Positions 17,976-27,353 are shown, counted from the stretch's first letter. The stretch is DNA of 64,000 nucleotides from Anaerolineae bacterium (GCA_019637555.1 JAHBVK010000005.1:94328-158327); one strand, 5' to 3'. The notes: generated from the letters alone by a model not told the origin. Made by a program: numbers and translations.

Positions 17976-19082
17976 CTAAATCGCTGCACTCCAAGTATGG
18001 AGGTTTATTTGTGCTTTTTCTTTCACCCGCGTGATCTGATCCTCAGTGACGGCGCGCTCGAAGCTGCGGAAGCCGCTGAGTTTGAAACCATGTCGCGCAC
18101 AGATTTCGCCCATTTCCAGCGCCTGCTCGATGGTTAGCTCCTTGCCGACACTGTAATCCTCGTAGCGACCTTCGAGCGCCAGCGCCATCGTCTCTGCCAT
18201 GCAAGCATAGGATTTGCCGGGAGGGAAGCCAAAATCGAAGTGGAAATCGACAGGTCCGGGCACTTCGACCATGCCACCTTCGATCACTAGCACGTCGTCA
18301 CGGCGATCCGCAACTAACTTGGAGACATCGCGCGGACGGGCGACATCGCAGACCACCGCGCCGGGTTTGAGGTGTTCGGGATAAATCACGGCGTCGATGG
18401 CGCTGGTGACGGTGAGGATCAGATCGGCGTCGTAGATCATGTTCATGTCCGTGCCAGCACGGAGCGATGCGCCGCGCCCCTCGCACTTTTCGCGCACCGC
18501 TTGGATCGCTTCATCGCGCCGCCCGATCAGGATCAGCTCGGCTACGTCGCCTGCCAGCAGTTGAGCGCAAACGCTGCCGATTGCACCTGTCGCACCGACA
18601 ACTGCCGCCGTCGCACCGCGTAGAGGGATTTCCATGACTTCGGCGGCTTTGCGAACTGCTTCCACCGCCATGTAGATGGTGTAGCTGTCGCCAGTCGTGA
18701 CAGGCATTTCTAGCCGATCCGCGATGGTTCGTCCGGCATCTCCGACGACGGAGGTGAACGCGCCTAAGCCAAGAATCCGCGCACCGAGTTTGTCCGCTTT
18801 GTGACCACAGGCAACTAGCTTGTCGTAGACCATGTTGACGGGTAACTGCAACATGCGCTGCGGTGTGAAGGGGCAGGCGATGAACCAGCCCTTGATCTCC
18901 TTGCTCGTTTGCTGCGAGGTGACGCCGTTAATCTCGGAGATGTAAACTGGGGGAAAGTAGGCAGAGAAGAAGTTGACCTGCTGCTCGGTAAGGAGTTTAC
19001 CGAGCCATGGCCACTTGCGGCTGACATCTCGTTTGGGATTGATCGGATGGATGATGAAGGCGAATGTGTCGTTGATCACCAC
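17976..19082 (-). CDS. Long-chain acyl-ACP reductase-like protein (cyanobacterial AAR family)
   Basis: A 368-residue Rossmann-fold enzyme. It follows the cyanobacterial acyl-[acyl-carrier-protein] reductase pattern: FTSVVGDAG at about residue 109-117, the NADPH-binding GATGAIGS at 163-170, a conserved cysteine in GAVVCDVARP (Cys245) near the position of the AAR thioester nucleophile, then VIEGGMVEVPG (266-276), YACMAETMALALEG and the C-terminal EICARHGF block. AAR reduces fatty acyl-ACP to aldehydes, which feed alkane or fatty alcohol synthesis. No aldehyde-deformylating oxygenase is visible nearby. It overlaps the upstream beta-helix gene by 7 bases. Other Rossmann enzymes such as shikimate dehydrogenase-like proteins are less likely. 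Confidence 0.8.
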   Translation of the reverse strand: MVINDTFAFIIHPINPKRDVSRKWPWLGKLLTEQQVNFFSAYFPPVYISEINGVTSQQTSKEIKGWFIACPFTPQRMLQLPVNMVYDKLVACGHKADKLGARILGLGAFTSVVGDAGRTIADRLEMPVTTGDSYTIYMAVEAVRKAAEVMEIPLRGATAAVVGATGAIGSVCAQLLAGDVAELILIGRRDEAIQAVREKCEGRGASLRAGTDMNMIYDADLILTVTSAIDAVIYPEHLKPGAVVCDVARPRDVSKLVADRRDDVLVIEGGMVEVPGPVDFHFDFGFPPGKSYACMAETMALALEGRYEDYSVGKELTIEQALEMGEICARHGFKLSGFRSFERAVTEDQITRVKEKAQINLHTWSAAI

Positions 19083-20440
19083 GACTCCAAGAATGCTTCT
19101 TCACCGATCTTTTCCACGCGGCGCGGATACTTTTGCTTGTGCAGGCGAGCAACTTCAGGACGCAGGTCGTGGTGATCGCTCTCCTCGTAGCTGATGTTCT
19201 TTTTGATCACGCGGCGGGAGGGCGTGGCAAACAGCACCACATCGGACTCGATCATGCGGGCAGGGTAGATGATCAGACCGGAGCCAAGCCGACAGTTGTG
19301 ACCGACGCAGCCACCAAGCACCACCTGTCCCACGCGCTCCAGTTTGCCGTCAATGGATTCCGCTTTCAGCGGCGTGGGCAGCAGATTGAAGTCGGTAAAG
19401 GTTGTACCAGCGCCGATGAAGCTATCTCGTCCGACGATGCACATTTGCAGACAGGTATTCTGCGCCAAGATGCTGTTTTCCATCATGATGCTCATGAACA
19501 GCGCGGCGCGGAAGGGTAAGAAGCAGTTATCATTGACCACGCTCAACATCAGTTGGCAGCCCTGCGCGATGTTGACGTTGTTACCGATGAAACAGTTGCC
19601 GATCACCGCACCGGGACCGATGGTTACGTTATCACCGATGAAGGTTGGTCCTTGAATGATGGCGGTAGGATCGATGGAGCAGTTCTTGCCGATGTGGACG
19701 AGTTCCGAGCAAGAAAGTACTTGAGTCTGCTCGATCAACGCCTTCCATAGAATCTTCAAGCGAAAGAGATTGCTTTCCTCTTGCTTTGCCTCAAATCGAT
19801 GCCCAATCGAGAAAATGCCAAAGATCACGTTGGCGTAGAAAACGTGTACCCAGTTTTCGACGGAGAGCATGGCGCGCTTGGTCAGATAGTGCGTCAGGTT
19901 GCCTTGGTTGCTCATATAGTCAGGCACGGAGTAGTAACCGACTTCCGTGCCGCCGCTGTTGACGTAGATCGGGATGATCGGCGCTTCGGGCTGGTAGCCG
20001 CGCGGGAAGTACCACAGGTCGATCTCGTAATGGTCGATCACATCGCGTCCGCGACCATCGCGCACGGGTTTGCCGTTACCATCGCGCCGCGGCTCAGCGT
20101 GGATCGAAGTGGACAGCGGCAGCGCATAGTTAGTGAATGCCTTGTCGCTGGGCTTGAAGGCGGCGCGGCAAGGAGTTCCGGTATTGCGTGCCTGCGTGAT
20201 GAAATCAGTGATAAACGGCTCATCGAAGTAGAGATTATCGCGGTGAACGATCATTTCTTCTTGATCGCGCGGTACCTCTTTAAGCGACTCGACAGGAATC
20301 TCGGTTTCGCAATAGTCGCTGAGAGCATCGCGCTGCGCCAACCATAGTGGTTTATTCAGGATGCTTAATTCACGCGCTGGCTGGTTAAACGGGGCGATGT
20401 GGCGCGTATCAGTGATGATGAACTTGCGCATTTTTGCCAT
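19076..20440 (-). CDS. Left-handed beta-helix (hexapeptide-repeat) acyltransferase-like protein
   Basis: A 454-residue protein. Residues about 250-410 contain hexapeptide repeats (IGKNCSIDPTAIIQG, FIGDNVTIGPGAVIGN, FIGNNVNIAQGC, then a later coil with GCVGHNCRLGSG) that form a left-handed beta-helix, as in sugar-nucleotide acyltransferases and carbonic anhydrase-like proteins. Residues 1-240 form an N-terminal region I do not recognise, including YFPRGYQPEAPIIPIYV. MAK before MRKF gives two possible starts 9 bases apart. It is the first gene of the acyl-ACP reductase set and divergent from pncB. Coupling to the reductase suggests a role in acyl group or lipid handling (inference). Confidence 0.75.
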   Translation of the reverse strand: MAKMRKFIITDTRHIAPFNQPARELSILNKPLWLAQRDALSDYCETEIPVESLKEVPRDQEEMIVHRDNLYFDEPFITDFITQARNTGTPCRAAFKPSDKAFTNYALPLSTSIHAEPRRDGNGKPVRDGRGRDVIDHYEIDLWYFPRGYQPEAPIIPIYVNSGGTEVGYYSVPDYMSNQGNLTHYLTKRAMLSVENWVHVFYANVIFGIFSIGHRFEAKQEESNLFRLKILWKALIEQTQVLSCSELVHIGKNCSIDPTAIIQGPTFIGDNVTIGPGAVIGNCFIGNNVNIAQGCQLMLSVVNDNCFLPFRAALFMSIMMENSILAQNTCLQMCIVGRDSFIGAGTTFTDFNLLPTPLKAESIDGKLERVGQVVLGGCVGHNCRLGSGLIIYPARMIESDVVLFATPSRRVIKKNISYEESDHHDLRPEVARLHKQKYPRRVEKIGEEAFLESW

Positions 20441-20611
20441 AGCGCGGTTCTCCGAAGAAGGTGATTTTCTGAATATTGTATATCGAGAGTGCCGCTAGCG
20501 AACCCCTTTCCGTCGCTGAGAAGTCTCACAAGATGGATCGTGTTAAGATCGCGTCATGCAATCGTTGAATTCAACAGCGAATAGACCATTAATTGTCGAA
20601 GGGAACTGCGT

Positions 20612-22150
20612 GTGATCAACCCGCACCTCAATGCCTTACTGACTGACTTTTATCAGCTCACCATGATGGCATCTTATTTCCAATTTAAGATGCACCGCCG
20701 CCGTGTGGTCTTTGAATATTTCTATCGCGATGCGCCGTTCAATGGACAGTACGCGGTATTCGTGGGCTTGCATGCATTGATAGAGTATTTGCAGGCGCTG
20801 CGCTTCACCGAGGAGCAGATCGCTTATCTGCGGACGCTGGAGGTGTTCAGCGGCGATTTTCTGGACCATCTAATGGAGTTCAAGTTCACGGGATCGCTGG
20901 AGTCGCTGCGCGAGGGCGAGGTGCTGCTGCCCGGTGTTCACGGAATCCGCGTGACGGCAGCATTGGAAGAGGCGCAGCTGATCGAGACGGCACTGTTGAC
21001 GCTGGTAAACTTCCCGACACTGATCGCTACGAAAGCCGCGCATATCAAGTTCAACGCCGAGGATAAGCGGGTGATGGAATTTGGCTTGCGGCGCGCTCAG
21101 GGCGTAGATGGGGCATTGACTGCCTCGCGTGCTTCGTACATCGGTGGAACGGACGCGACAAGTAACGTGCTGGCGGGGATGCACTTCGGGATTCCAGTGG
21201 CTGGAACACACGCACACAGCCATGTAATGTTCTTCCCAGATGAAGTAGCAGCGTTTGAGAATTACTCGCAGACGTTCCCCCGCGCTGCGTTGTTTCTTGT
21301 GGATACCTACGACATCTACAAAGGCTTGGAGAACGCGATCCAAGTAGCACAGCAAATGGAAAAGATGGGACAGCAAGCAAGCGGAGTCCGCATCGATTCG
21401 GGCGATCTGGTGTACTGGTCAATCGTGGCACAGGTGATGCTGGAGAAGGCAGGATTGCCCGCAATGCGGATCGTGTTGAGCAATGACCTTAACGAGCGCA
21501 AGATCGCTTTGATCCACAACGAAATCCGGCGCAGTGTGCGCGACGAAGGGTACTTGCGGGAGATCAGTTCACAGGTCGGTTGGGAAGTGGAGCAAATCTC
21601 GGCGGAGGCAGTGATCGAACGGCTGGTGTTCGGCGTGGGCACACAGTTGATCACGGGTGGGGAGCAGGCATCGCTCGGTGGGGTGTATAAGCTGGTAGCG
21701 GTGCAAGATGAGCGCGGCGGCTGGGACCCGCGAGTGAAAATCTCAGGACAGCCGGAAAAGGTGACTAATCCGGGGATGAAGCAGGTGGTGCGCTTACTGC
21801 GGAATCACTTCATCGTGGCGGACATCATTGCGCTGCCGGAGGAGGAGATTGCAGCGGGCAAGCGCTTGGTGGGGATCAACCCGAAGAATCCGAGCCAGCA
21901 GAAAGTATACGAGAACTTTGACCGTGTGGAACGCTTGCATGTGCCGATCTTCGAGGAGGGCAAGCTGGTGTATCAGATGCCGCCGCTGGATGAGGTGAAG
22001 GCATATGCCAAGTCGCGGGTGAGGACGATCCGCTTAGAGAGCCGACGGTTAGAGAATCCGCACACGTTGAAGGTGAGCGCGACGGAGCGGTACTGGCGCT
22101 ACAAGCAGGAGATCGTGGATCGGGCGTGGGCGGTGGAGCAAGAGGGATAG
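20612..22150 (+). CDS. pncB: Nicotinate phosphoribosyltransferase
   Basis: A 512-residue enzyme of the Preiss-Handler/salvage route that makes nicotinate mononucleotide from nicotinic acid and PRPP with ATP hydrolysis. Landmarks are the N-terminal LLTDFYQLTMM (about residues 9-19), the central SRASYIGGTDATSN (155-168) and GTHAHSHVM (183-191), and LVDTYDIYKGL and the phosphate-binding SGVRIDSGDL near residue 260. The start is GTG at 20612 with a GAAGGGA ribosome site 9 bases upstream. It stands alone, divergent from the beta-helix gene. Confidence 0.95.
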   Translation: MINPHLNALLTDFYQLTMMASYFQFKMHRRRVVFEYFYRDAPFNGQYAVFVGLHALIEYLQALRFTEEQIAYLRTLEVFSGDFLDHLMEFKFTGSLESLREGEVLLPGVHGIRVTAALEEAQLIETALLTLVNFPTLIATKAAHIKFNAEDKRVMEFGLRRAQGVDGALTASRASYIGGTDATSNVLAGMHFGIPVAGTHAHSHVMFFPDEVAAFENYSQTFPRAALFLVDTYDIYKGLENAIQVAQQMEKMGQQASGVRIDSGDLVYWSIVAQVMLEKAGLPAMRIVLSNDLNERKIALIHNEIRRSVRDEGYLREISSQVGWEVEQISAEAVIERLVFGVGTQLITGGEQASLGGVYKLVAVQDERGGWDPRVKISGQPEKVTNPGMKQVVRLLRNHFIVADIIALPEEEIAAGKRLVGINPKNPSQQKVYENFDRVERLHVPIFEEGKLVYQMPPLDEVKAYAKSRVRTIRLESRRLENPHTLKVSATERYWRYKQEIVDRAWAVEQEG

Positions 22151-22379
22151 CGTTGGGAAAGGTAGTGCTGAGTGCTGAGAGAAGAAAGTGCCTGAAGTTC
22201 GCAGGGAATACAGGGCGGATTCAGGCGGTTTGTTTGGGAAAAGTTGGAGAGGTGATACGTGAAGTTAGAGAAATTCAATGTCAAAGAGTTCAGTTGAGAT
22301 GAAGCACTTTGTCAAACTGACGAGGCAATGTGAACCGGCAATCGCTACGCAGCAATAAGCCTTTTTGTTCGAGGGTCAT

Positions 22380-22946
22380 ATGCAGAGATATTTAGCAGCG
22401 CTGACCATCGTGTCGTTGATCGGGTTGGTGTTGACACGCTCCTTGTTAATGCAAAGACAAGGGATTAAGGCAATACACGTCGGCAAGCTGGATCAGAAGG
22501 ATTTCGTGATTCTGCCGTTTGCTCTGTTTTATTTCTACATGATATTTGCCAACGCCTTCGAATTACCTGCGATTAGCACACAAGAATTCTTTCAGTCCGA
22601 GAGCATCTCGTGGATTGGTGTTTGCCTGTGTCTGGCAGGATTGCTGCTATTCGTGGGGAGCCTGATTTCTTTTGGGCGAAGTTTTCGTGTTGGTATCGAT
22701 ACTAATACGCCGGATAAGCTAATAAAAACGGGAGTATTCGCCTTTAGCCGCAACCCGATCTATGTCGCGTTCTGGATGGTGCTATTGGGCGAATTCTTGA
22801 TATTTCCAAACTGGATCCTGCTCCTCTATCTTGCGCTGGGAACGTGGTTATTGCATCGTCAGGTGCTGCGTGAAGAAGCGTACTTGAGTGAGCATTATGA
22901 CGGGGAATACGCGGAGTACATGACTAGAGTAAGAAGATATATCTAG
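22380..22946 (+). CDS. Isoprenylcysteine carboxyl methyltransferase-family membrane protein
   Basis: A 188-residue integral membrane protein of the ICMT/PEMT-like family. Four hydrophobic segments are visible and the SAM-binding C-terminal signature SRNPIYVAFWMVLLG (about residues 121-135) is followed by LREEAYLSEHYDGEYAEYM, the conserved E-rich tail. The ATG at 22380 has a GAGGG site 5 bases upstream; an in-frame TTG at 22365 is the alternative. Bacterial members methylate small or lipid substrates that are usually unknown. About 230 bases of non-coding DNA lie between it and pncB. Confidence 0.85.
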   Translation: MQRYLAALTIVSLIGLVLTRSLLMQRQGIKAIHVGKLDQKDFVILPFALFYFYMIFANAFELPAISTQEFFQSESISWIGVCLCLAGLLLFVGSLISFGRSFRVGIDTNTPDKLIKTGVFAFSRNPIYVAFWMVLLGEFLIFPNWILLLYLALGTWLLHRQVLREEAYLSEHYDGEYAEYMTRVRRYI

Positions 22947-23075
22947 ATTGTCGTAGTGACTTCGATCTGGGATAGGCGGTATTCCCGGCAATAATTGCCG
23001 AACTGAACAAACGAAGTTTCTGCGAGATTCCAGCCGTAGCATTACTTAATCTGGCTGAAAATCACCCAAAATGAA

Positions 23076-23107
23076 AACAGCCTTAGCTATATGATGCTAA
23101 GGCTGTT
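23076..23107. terminator. Bidirectional Rho-independent terminator between ICMT gene and gyrB
   Basis: A perfect 12-base inverted repeat, AACAGCCTTAGC at 23076-23087 and GCTAAGGCTGTT at 23096-23107, with an 8-base loop. It is flanked by AAAA on the left and GTTTTCC on the right, so it can terminate transcription from both directions, as expected between convergent genes. Confidence 0.85.
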
Positions 23108-23132
23108 GTTTTCCTGTGCATTGCCAGATGAA

Positions 23133-26100
23133 CTAAATGTCCAGCGTGGCGTCTTTGGAGTGGGCGATGATGAAGTTACGACGCGGCGGCACTTCGGGAC
23201 CCATGAGCATGTCGAAGGTCTGATCCGCTTGTGCGGCGTCTTCGAGCGTCACTTGCAGCAGCAGTCGCTTCTCTGGATTCATGGTGGTTTCCCAGAGCTG
23301 TTCGGGGTTCATCTCACCAAGACCCTTATAACGCTGAACGCCGACCTTCTCCGGTTCGCTGTAGTTCTTCAGCCACTTTGTCATTAACTGCTCGTCGCGC
23401 ATACGCGCTTCGGGATAGACGTAGGTTACCTGCTTCTTGTACTCCATGCGATAGATCGGCGGCTGGGCGATGAACAAGCGCCCTTCGCTGACAATCGGCT
23501 GCATGTAACGGTAGAAGAAGGTGAGCATCAGGGTGCGGATGTGCGATCCGTCTACGTCGGCGTCCGACATCAGGATGATGCGTCCGTAGCGCAGTTTTTC
23601 CACGTTGAAATCTTCGCGGATGCCCGTACCCAACGCCATGATCACCATTCTGATCTTCTCGGATTCGAGAATCTTATTGATGTTCACTCGCTCGGTGTTG
23701 AGCATCTTGCCAAAGACAGGCAGGATCGCTTGGAAATGACGATCACGCGCTTGTTTGGCACTGTTGTGTACGAACACACCACTTTCCAGAGCGAAGTTAT
23801 GTGTACCGGGAACTTCGATGTCATAAACGTCAATACGCTCAGAGAGATGTTCGACGCTCACGACACGATGATTGTAATTAGCAACGGCTTCACGCGCTTG
23901 TTGCTCATCACCCGCGAAATAGCGTTCGCAGAACGTGTCGAAACGCAACAGCGATTTATCACGTTTGGCGATGCGATATTGACGGTAAGCGGCTAGATCA
24001 AGTTGACCATGCTCAAACTCGATCTGCTTCAGCGCAGCAATCGTCTTGTTGTAATACGTATGACTGAGAGTCGTATGACGTTTTGCTCTGAATTCCTCAG
24101 TCCATTGCTCGCTGGTTTTGCCACGACGCCAATCGCGCAGTTCAGGATTATTCCACTGTTCGATTGAGCGTTCAGATGCGGTGCGACGAGCTTCTGGATT
24201 TTGTTCAAAGTAGGTGCGGACACGCTTGGCTTGCGCCTGACGATTTTCCTCAATCGACCAATATTGTTCCTGCGCTTCGGTCAATTGCTGGCGATTCTGC
24301 TCACGATATTCAGGATTTTCTTCGTAGAACTTACGCCATTGCGCGCCCATATAAGCCTTGTACTCGTCATCTGCCCACTGTGCTTTCGCTTGTTCAGAGA
24401 GAAGTTGACGTGTATCCGGCTGCTGCATCCGTTGACTCATACGAGTACGGAACTCATCGGTTTGACGCGCTTTCCGCCACTTGGTAATGACATCAGGACG
24501 ATGAAGCGTACGCTCAACGTGTTGGCGATGCAACTCTAAATGTGCCGATGCAGGCATCCGCTGAATATTGGTGGGATTGTTATTACGCTTGTTGAAATCA
24601 AGATGGTGGCAATGATCACCAGCATCCTGCGTATAAACACCTTGCCAACGGTTGTGCCAATCAGCCAAGATGTGTGTAAACAACCAGCTATCTGAGCGTG
24701 GATCCCACGCCATCTCATAGCCGTTGATGGTGATCCCTTTCTCCCGCGTATCTGAAAGTTTGCGGTGAAGTGGCATCAGCGAGTCGGCAGAAGTGAGATC
24801 GGCGGCAGCCTTATAGCTACCGTCGCGCAGCATGAAGCGATGATCAGGCGTGCAGATAATGTTTTCGCCGTTATCCAGCGTTACGCGTACCACGTCAGCG
24901 TTTTGCTTTGTCCGACGCGGATTGACGATCTGCTGTAAACCGATTGTGCCATCGTTGCGGATAGTATAGCAGAAGTGCTGCTTACCTTGTGCCTGTTCCT
25001 CGATAATCTCAAGGAAACTGAGCGAACGACCATCAGCAAGTGCCACGCGCGTATCGCCGGAGAAGCAACCACCTGCCGAGTCGCCTTCCACGATGAATAG
25101 CTCGGTGTGCAGACCGCGTTCGGAGCAATCAGCGAGCTTACCGGGAAGCGTGGTATTGGAGAGGAAGGTTTTGCGATCATTGAGCAGAAGTTCACGCTGC
25201 TTGGCGAGCGCGTCCTGAATACGCTGCGTGGTCAAGCACTTCTCGATGATCAGCTTCGCTTCTTTAGGATTATTCTCCAGATATTCGGTGAAAGCATCAC
25301 CAACTACACCGCTGACCGCACCAGCGACTTCGGTGTTCATCAGCTTGTTCTTGGTCTGATTCTCGAACTGGGGATTGGGATGGCGCACGGCAACAATTGC
25401 CGTTAAGCCTTCCAGCGTCTGGCTGCCCGTGAAGTTCGAGTCTTTATCCTTGAGGTAGCCCGCTTTACGCGCGTAGTTGTTAAGCACACGGGTCAAAGCG
25501 GTACGCATACCAGTGAGATGTGAGCCACCTTCGCGGGTATGGATGGTGTTGGCGAATGCCATTTCCAGCGTGTTAGTCGTATCGGCATACTGCAAGGCAA
25601 AATCGACCAGCATCACGCCGTCCATCGACTTACCTTCGACGGAATACTTGAACTTGAGATCGCCGTTGCCGGAGATTACGCCGTGCAGTTCATCGCGGTT
25701 GCGATTGAGATAGCGCACGAAGGATCGCAACCCGCCTTCAAAGTAGAAGGTGGTTTCTTTGGGCAGCGGCTGGATGCGCTCATCAACCAGACGAATGGTG
25801 ACGCCCTTGACGAGATAAGCCATCTGACGGAAGCGATCTTCCAGCGTATCGTAGTCAAAGACGGTTTCTTGCATGATGGTGGCATCAGGCATAAAGCTGA
25901 CGCTGGTGCCGGGAACTTCACCCGGTTCCAGTTCACGGAGCTGCTCTACCTCGCTGGTTGCTTCACCACGCGAGAAGGTTTGCTGCCAGAGATACCCTTC
26001 GCGGCGAACCTTTACAATGGTGTAATCGGAGAGGGCGTTGACCGCCTTGACACCGATACCGTGCAAACCGCCAGATGCGCTATAGGCACCTGAGCCGAAC

Positions 26101-26420
26101 TTGCCACCGAAGTGCAAGCGCGTGAAGACAGCGGTTAAGGTTGAAATGCCAAGCTGGTGATTGATGCCAACTGGAATACCACCGCCGTTGTCGTGGACAG
26201 TAATCGTATTATCGGCGTGAATGACAACTTCAATATAATCGCAACGACCTGCCATTGCTTCGTCAATGGCGTTATCTACTACTTCATAAACGAGGTGATG
26301 CAGCGCTTTAATATCCGTACCACCAACGTACATGCCGGGACGTAAACGAACTGCTTCTAGCCCTTCCAGTCCGCGTAGATGCTCTTCGGTTTGCTGCTGC
26401 AACTGCGGTGGGTTAACCAC
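23133..26420 (-). CDS. gyrB: DNA gyrase subunit B interrupted by an intein
   Basis: A 1095-codon reading frame; without the intein GyrB is about 660 residues. The N-extein (1-451) has the GHKL ATPase domain (YEVVDNAIDEAMAG, VHDNGGGIPV, GGLHGIGVKAVNALS) and the start of the TOPRIM domain EGDSAGG. The C-extein (887-1095) resumes at SAKQARDR and contains the metal-binding DADVDGSHIRTL and the C-terminal RYKGLGEMNPEQLWETTM. The intein sits between Gly451 and Ser887, inside the catalytic TOPRIM motif, so splicing is needed for active gyrase. GyrB acts with GyrA (not in the window) to introduce negative supercoils. It is convergent with the ICMT gene; a terminator lies between. Confidence 0.97.
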   Translation of the reverse strand: MVNPPQLQQQTEEHLRGLEGLEAVRLRPGMYVGGTDIKALHHLVYEVVDNAIDEAMAGRCDYIEVVIHADNTITVHDNGGGIPVGINHQLGISTLTAVFTRLHFGGKFGSGAYSASGGLHGIGVKAVNALSDYTIVKVRREGYLWQQTFSRGEATSEVEQLRELEPGEVPGTSVSFMPDATIMQETVFDYDTLEDRFRQMAYLVKGVTIRLVDERIQPLPKETTFYFEGGLRSFVRYLNRNRDELHGVISGNGDLKFKYSVEGKSMDGVMLVDFALQYADTTNTLEMAFANTIHTREGGSHLTGMRTALTRVLNNYARKAGYLKDKDSNFTGSQTLEGLTAIVAVRHPNPQFENQTKNKLMNTEVAGAVSGVVGDAFTEYLENNPKEAKLIIEKCLTTQRIQDALAKQRELLLNDRKTFLSNTTLPGKLADCSERGLHTELFIVEGDSAGGCFSGDTRVALADGRSLSFLEIIEEQAQGKQHFCYTIRNDGTIGLQQIVNPRRTKQNADVVRVTLDNGENIICTPDHRFMLRDGSYKAAADLTSADSLMPLHRKLSDTREKGITINGYEMAWDPRSDSWLFTHILADWHNRWQGVYTQDAGDHCHHLDFNKRNNNPTNIQRMPASAHLELHRQHVERTLHRPDVITKWRKARQTDEFRTRMSQRMQQPDTRQLLSEQAKAQWADDEYKAYMGAQWRKFYEENPEYREQNRQQLTEAQEQYWSIEENRQAQAKRVRTYFEQNPEARRTASERSIEQWNNPELRDWRRGKTSEQWTEEFRAKRHTTLSHTYYNKTIAALKQIEFEHGQLDLAAYRQYRIAKRDKSLLRFDTFCERYFAGDEQQAREAVANYNHRVVSVEHLSERIDVYDIEVPGTHNFALESGVFVHNSAKQARDRHFQAILPVFGKMLNTERVNINKILESEKIRMVIMALGTGIREDFNVEKLRYGRIILMSDADVDGSHIRTLMLTFFYRYMQPIVSEGRLFIAQPPIYRMEYKKQVTYVYPEARMRDEQLMTKWLKNYSEPEKVGVQRYKGLGEMNPEQLWETTMNPEKRLLLQVTLEDAAQADQTFDMLMGPEVPPRRNFIIAHSKDATLDI
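23763..25067 (-). mobile_element. GyrB intein with HNH homing endonuclease
   Basis: A 435-codon in-frame insertion. It starts with Cys1 in CFSGDTRVAL (splicing block A), has block B with CTPDHRF (Thr524, His527 in host numbering), block F near YDIEVPGTHNFAL, and ends in VFVHN with penultimate His and terminal Asn, followed by Ser of the C-extein: a complete set of splicing residues. In the middle (about host residues 600-635) DHCHHLDFNKRNNNP is an HNH endonuclease core, followed by about 200 residues of repeated W-x-P-E-x-R type helical units, perhaps DNA-binding repeats. The insertion site and block A closely match the Synechocystis GyrB intein family. Confidence 0.95.
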
Positions 26421-26608
26421 ACCAATCCTCCCTCGATTTAGAGCTTCGATGAAACCTTTATTTTACCTCAAAACCAGCATTTTCGCAAAAACATTTGTTC
26501 GACAGAAAGCGCGAATCTAGCAAGTTGATGCGATGCGTGCCGAAAGTGGGATAGTTAAAAATGCGTAAAAGTATGGTGCGAAGGCGACGCGAGCAAAAAC
26601 GCCGAACA

Positions 26609-27346
26609 TCAAATCTTCGTTTTCTTGAAGATGCGCTCCGGGATGTTGCGGATGATCATCATGATGAACATCCAGAAGAATGGCGCGTAGACAATATCCT
26701 CGCCCTTGAGCATAGCAGCGTGTATGCGCTTGCCGACGGATTTCGGATCGGCGTACAGCAGATTTTTCTTGAGGTTGGCAGTCATCGGTGTATCTACGAA
26801 GCCGGGCTTAATGGTGACGACGTTAACGCCGACTTTTGCCAGACGGCTGCGAACGCCGCCCGCGAATAAGGTGACCGCGCCCTTGGCTGATCCATAGACG
26901 TAGTTACTGCCACGCCCGCGATCTCCGGCGACGGAGGAAATCACGCAGATGGTGCCGCGGCGCTGCTGCTCGAAGTAGTTTGCCAAATGCGTGAGCAAAG
27001 TCATGTAGCTGAGTCCGTTGGTGGTGAACTCGCGCAGCATATCCTGAACATCGGCTTCAGAGCGCTTCTGTTCGCCCAGTGTGCCATGCGCGATCAGCAC
27101 GGCATCCAAGCCACCGAGACGACGGATCGACTCCTCAATCAGAGACAAATGGGAGTCGAGATCGTTGAGATCGGCGGACAGGGTATCAACAGACTTCGCG
27201 CCGTAGACCTTGAGATCGGCGGCGTTGGCGGCAAGTTTTTCAGTGTTACGGGCGATCAGCAGTAGTTCCGCGCCTTGCATGGCAAAGCAGCGGGCGGTTT
27301 CATGCGCGATAGCAGAAGTCGCGCCGAAGATCAGTAGCTTCATCAA
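26609..27346 (-). CDS. Short-chain dehydrogenase, DprE2-like (decaprenylphosphoryl-2-keto-ribose reductase family)
   Basis: A 245-residue SDR. The N-terminal NAD(P) site is GATSAIAHE (about residues 8-16), the active-site strand has CVISSVAGDRGRGSN with YGSAK as the YxxxK pair near residue 151-155, and the C-terminus is hydrophobic and basic (FFWMFIMMIIRNI), as in DprE2. It lies 7 bases downstream of a DprE1-like oxidase gene, the same pairing as in actinobacteria, where the two epimerise decaprenylphosphoryl ribose to arabinose. In this organism the lipid-linked sugar is unknown, so DprE2-like is by family and context. Confidence 0.82.
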   Translation of the reverse strand: MMKLLIFGATSAIAHETARCFAMQGAELLLIARNTEKLAANAADLKVYGAKSVDTLSADLNDLDSHLSLIEESIRRLGGLDAVLIAHGTLGEQKRSEADVQDMLREFTTNGLSYMTLLTHLANYFEQQRRGTICVISSVAGDRGRGSNYVYGSAKGAVTLFAGGVRSRLAKVGVNVVTIKPGFVDTPMTANLKKNLLYADPKSVGKRIHAAMLKGEDIVYAPFFWMFIMMIIRNIPERIFKKTKI

Positions 27347-27353
27347 ACCTCAA

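Noticed and set aside
23950..24620. Repeats in the intein considered as a separate gene or CRISPR-like array
   Set aside because: The reading frame is continuous with the intein and the nucleotide repeats are not identical.
25539..26093. 184-codon plus-strand frame inside gyrB
   Set aside because: Antisense to the conserved ATPase domain of GyrB; no motif or ribosome site.
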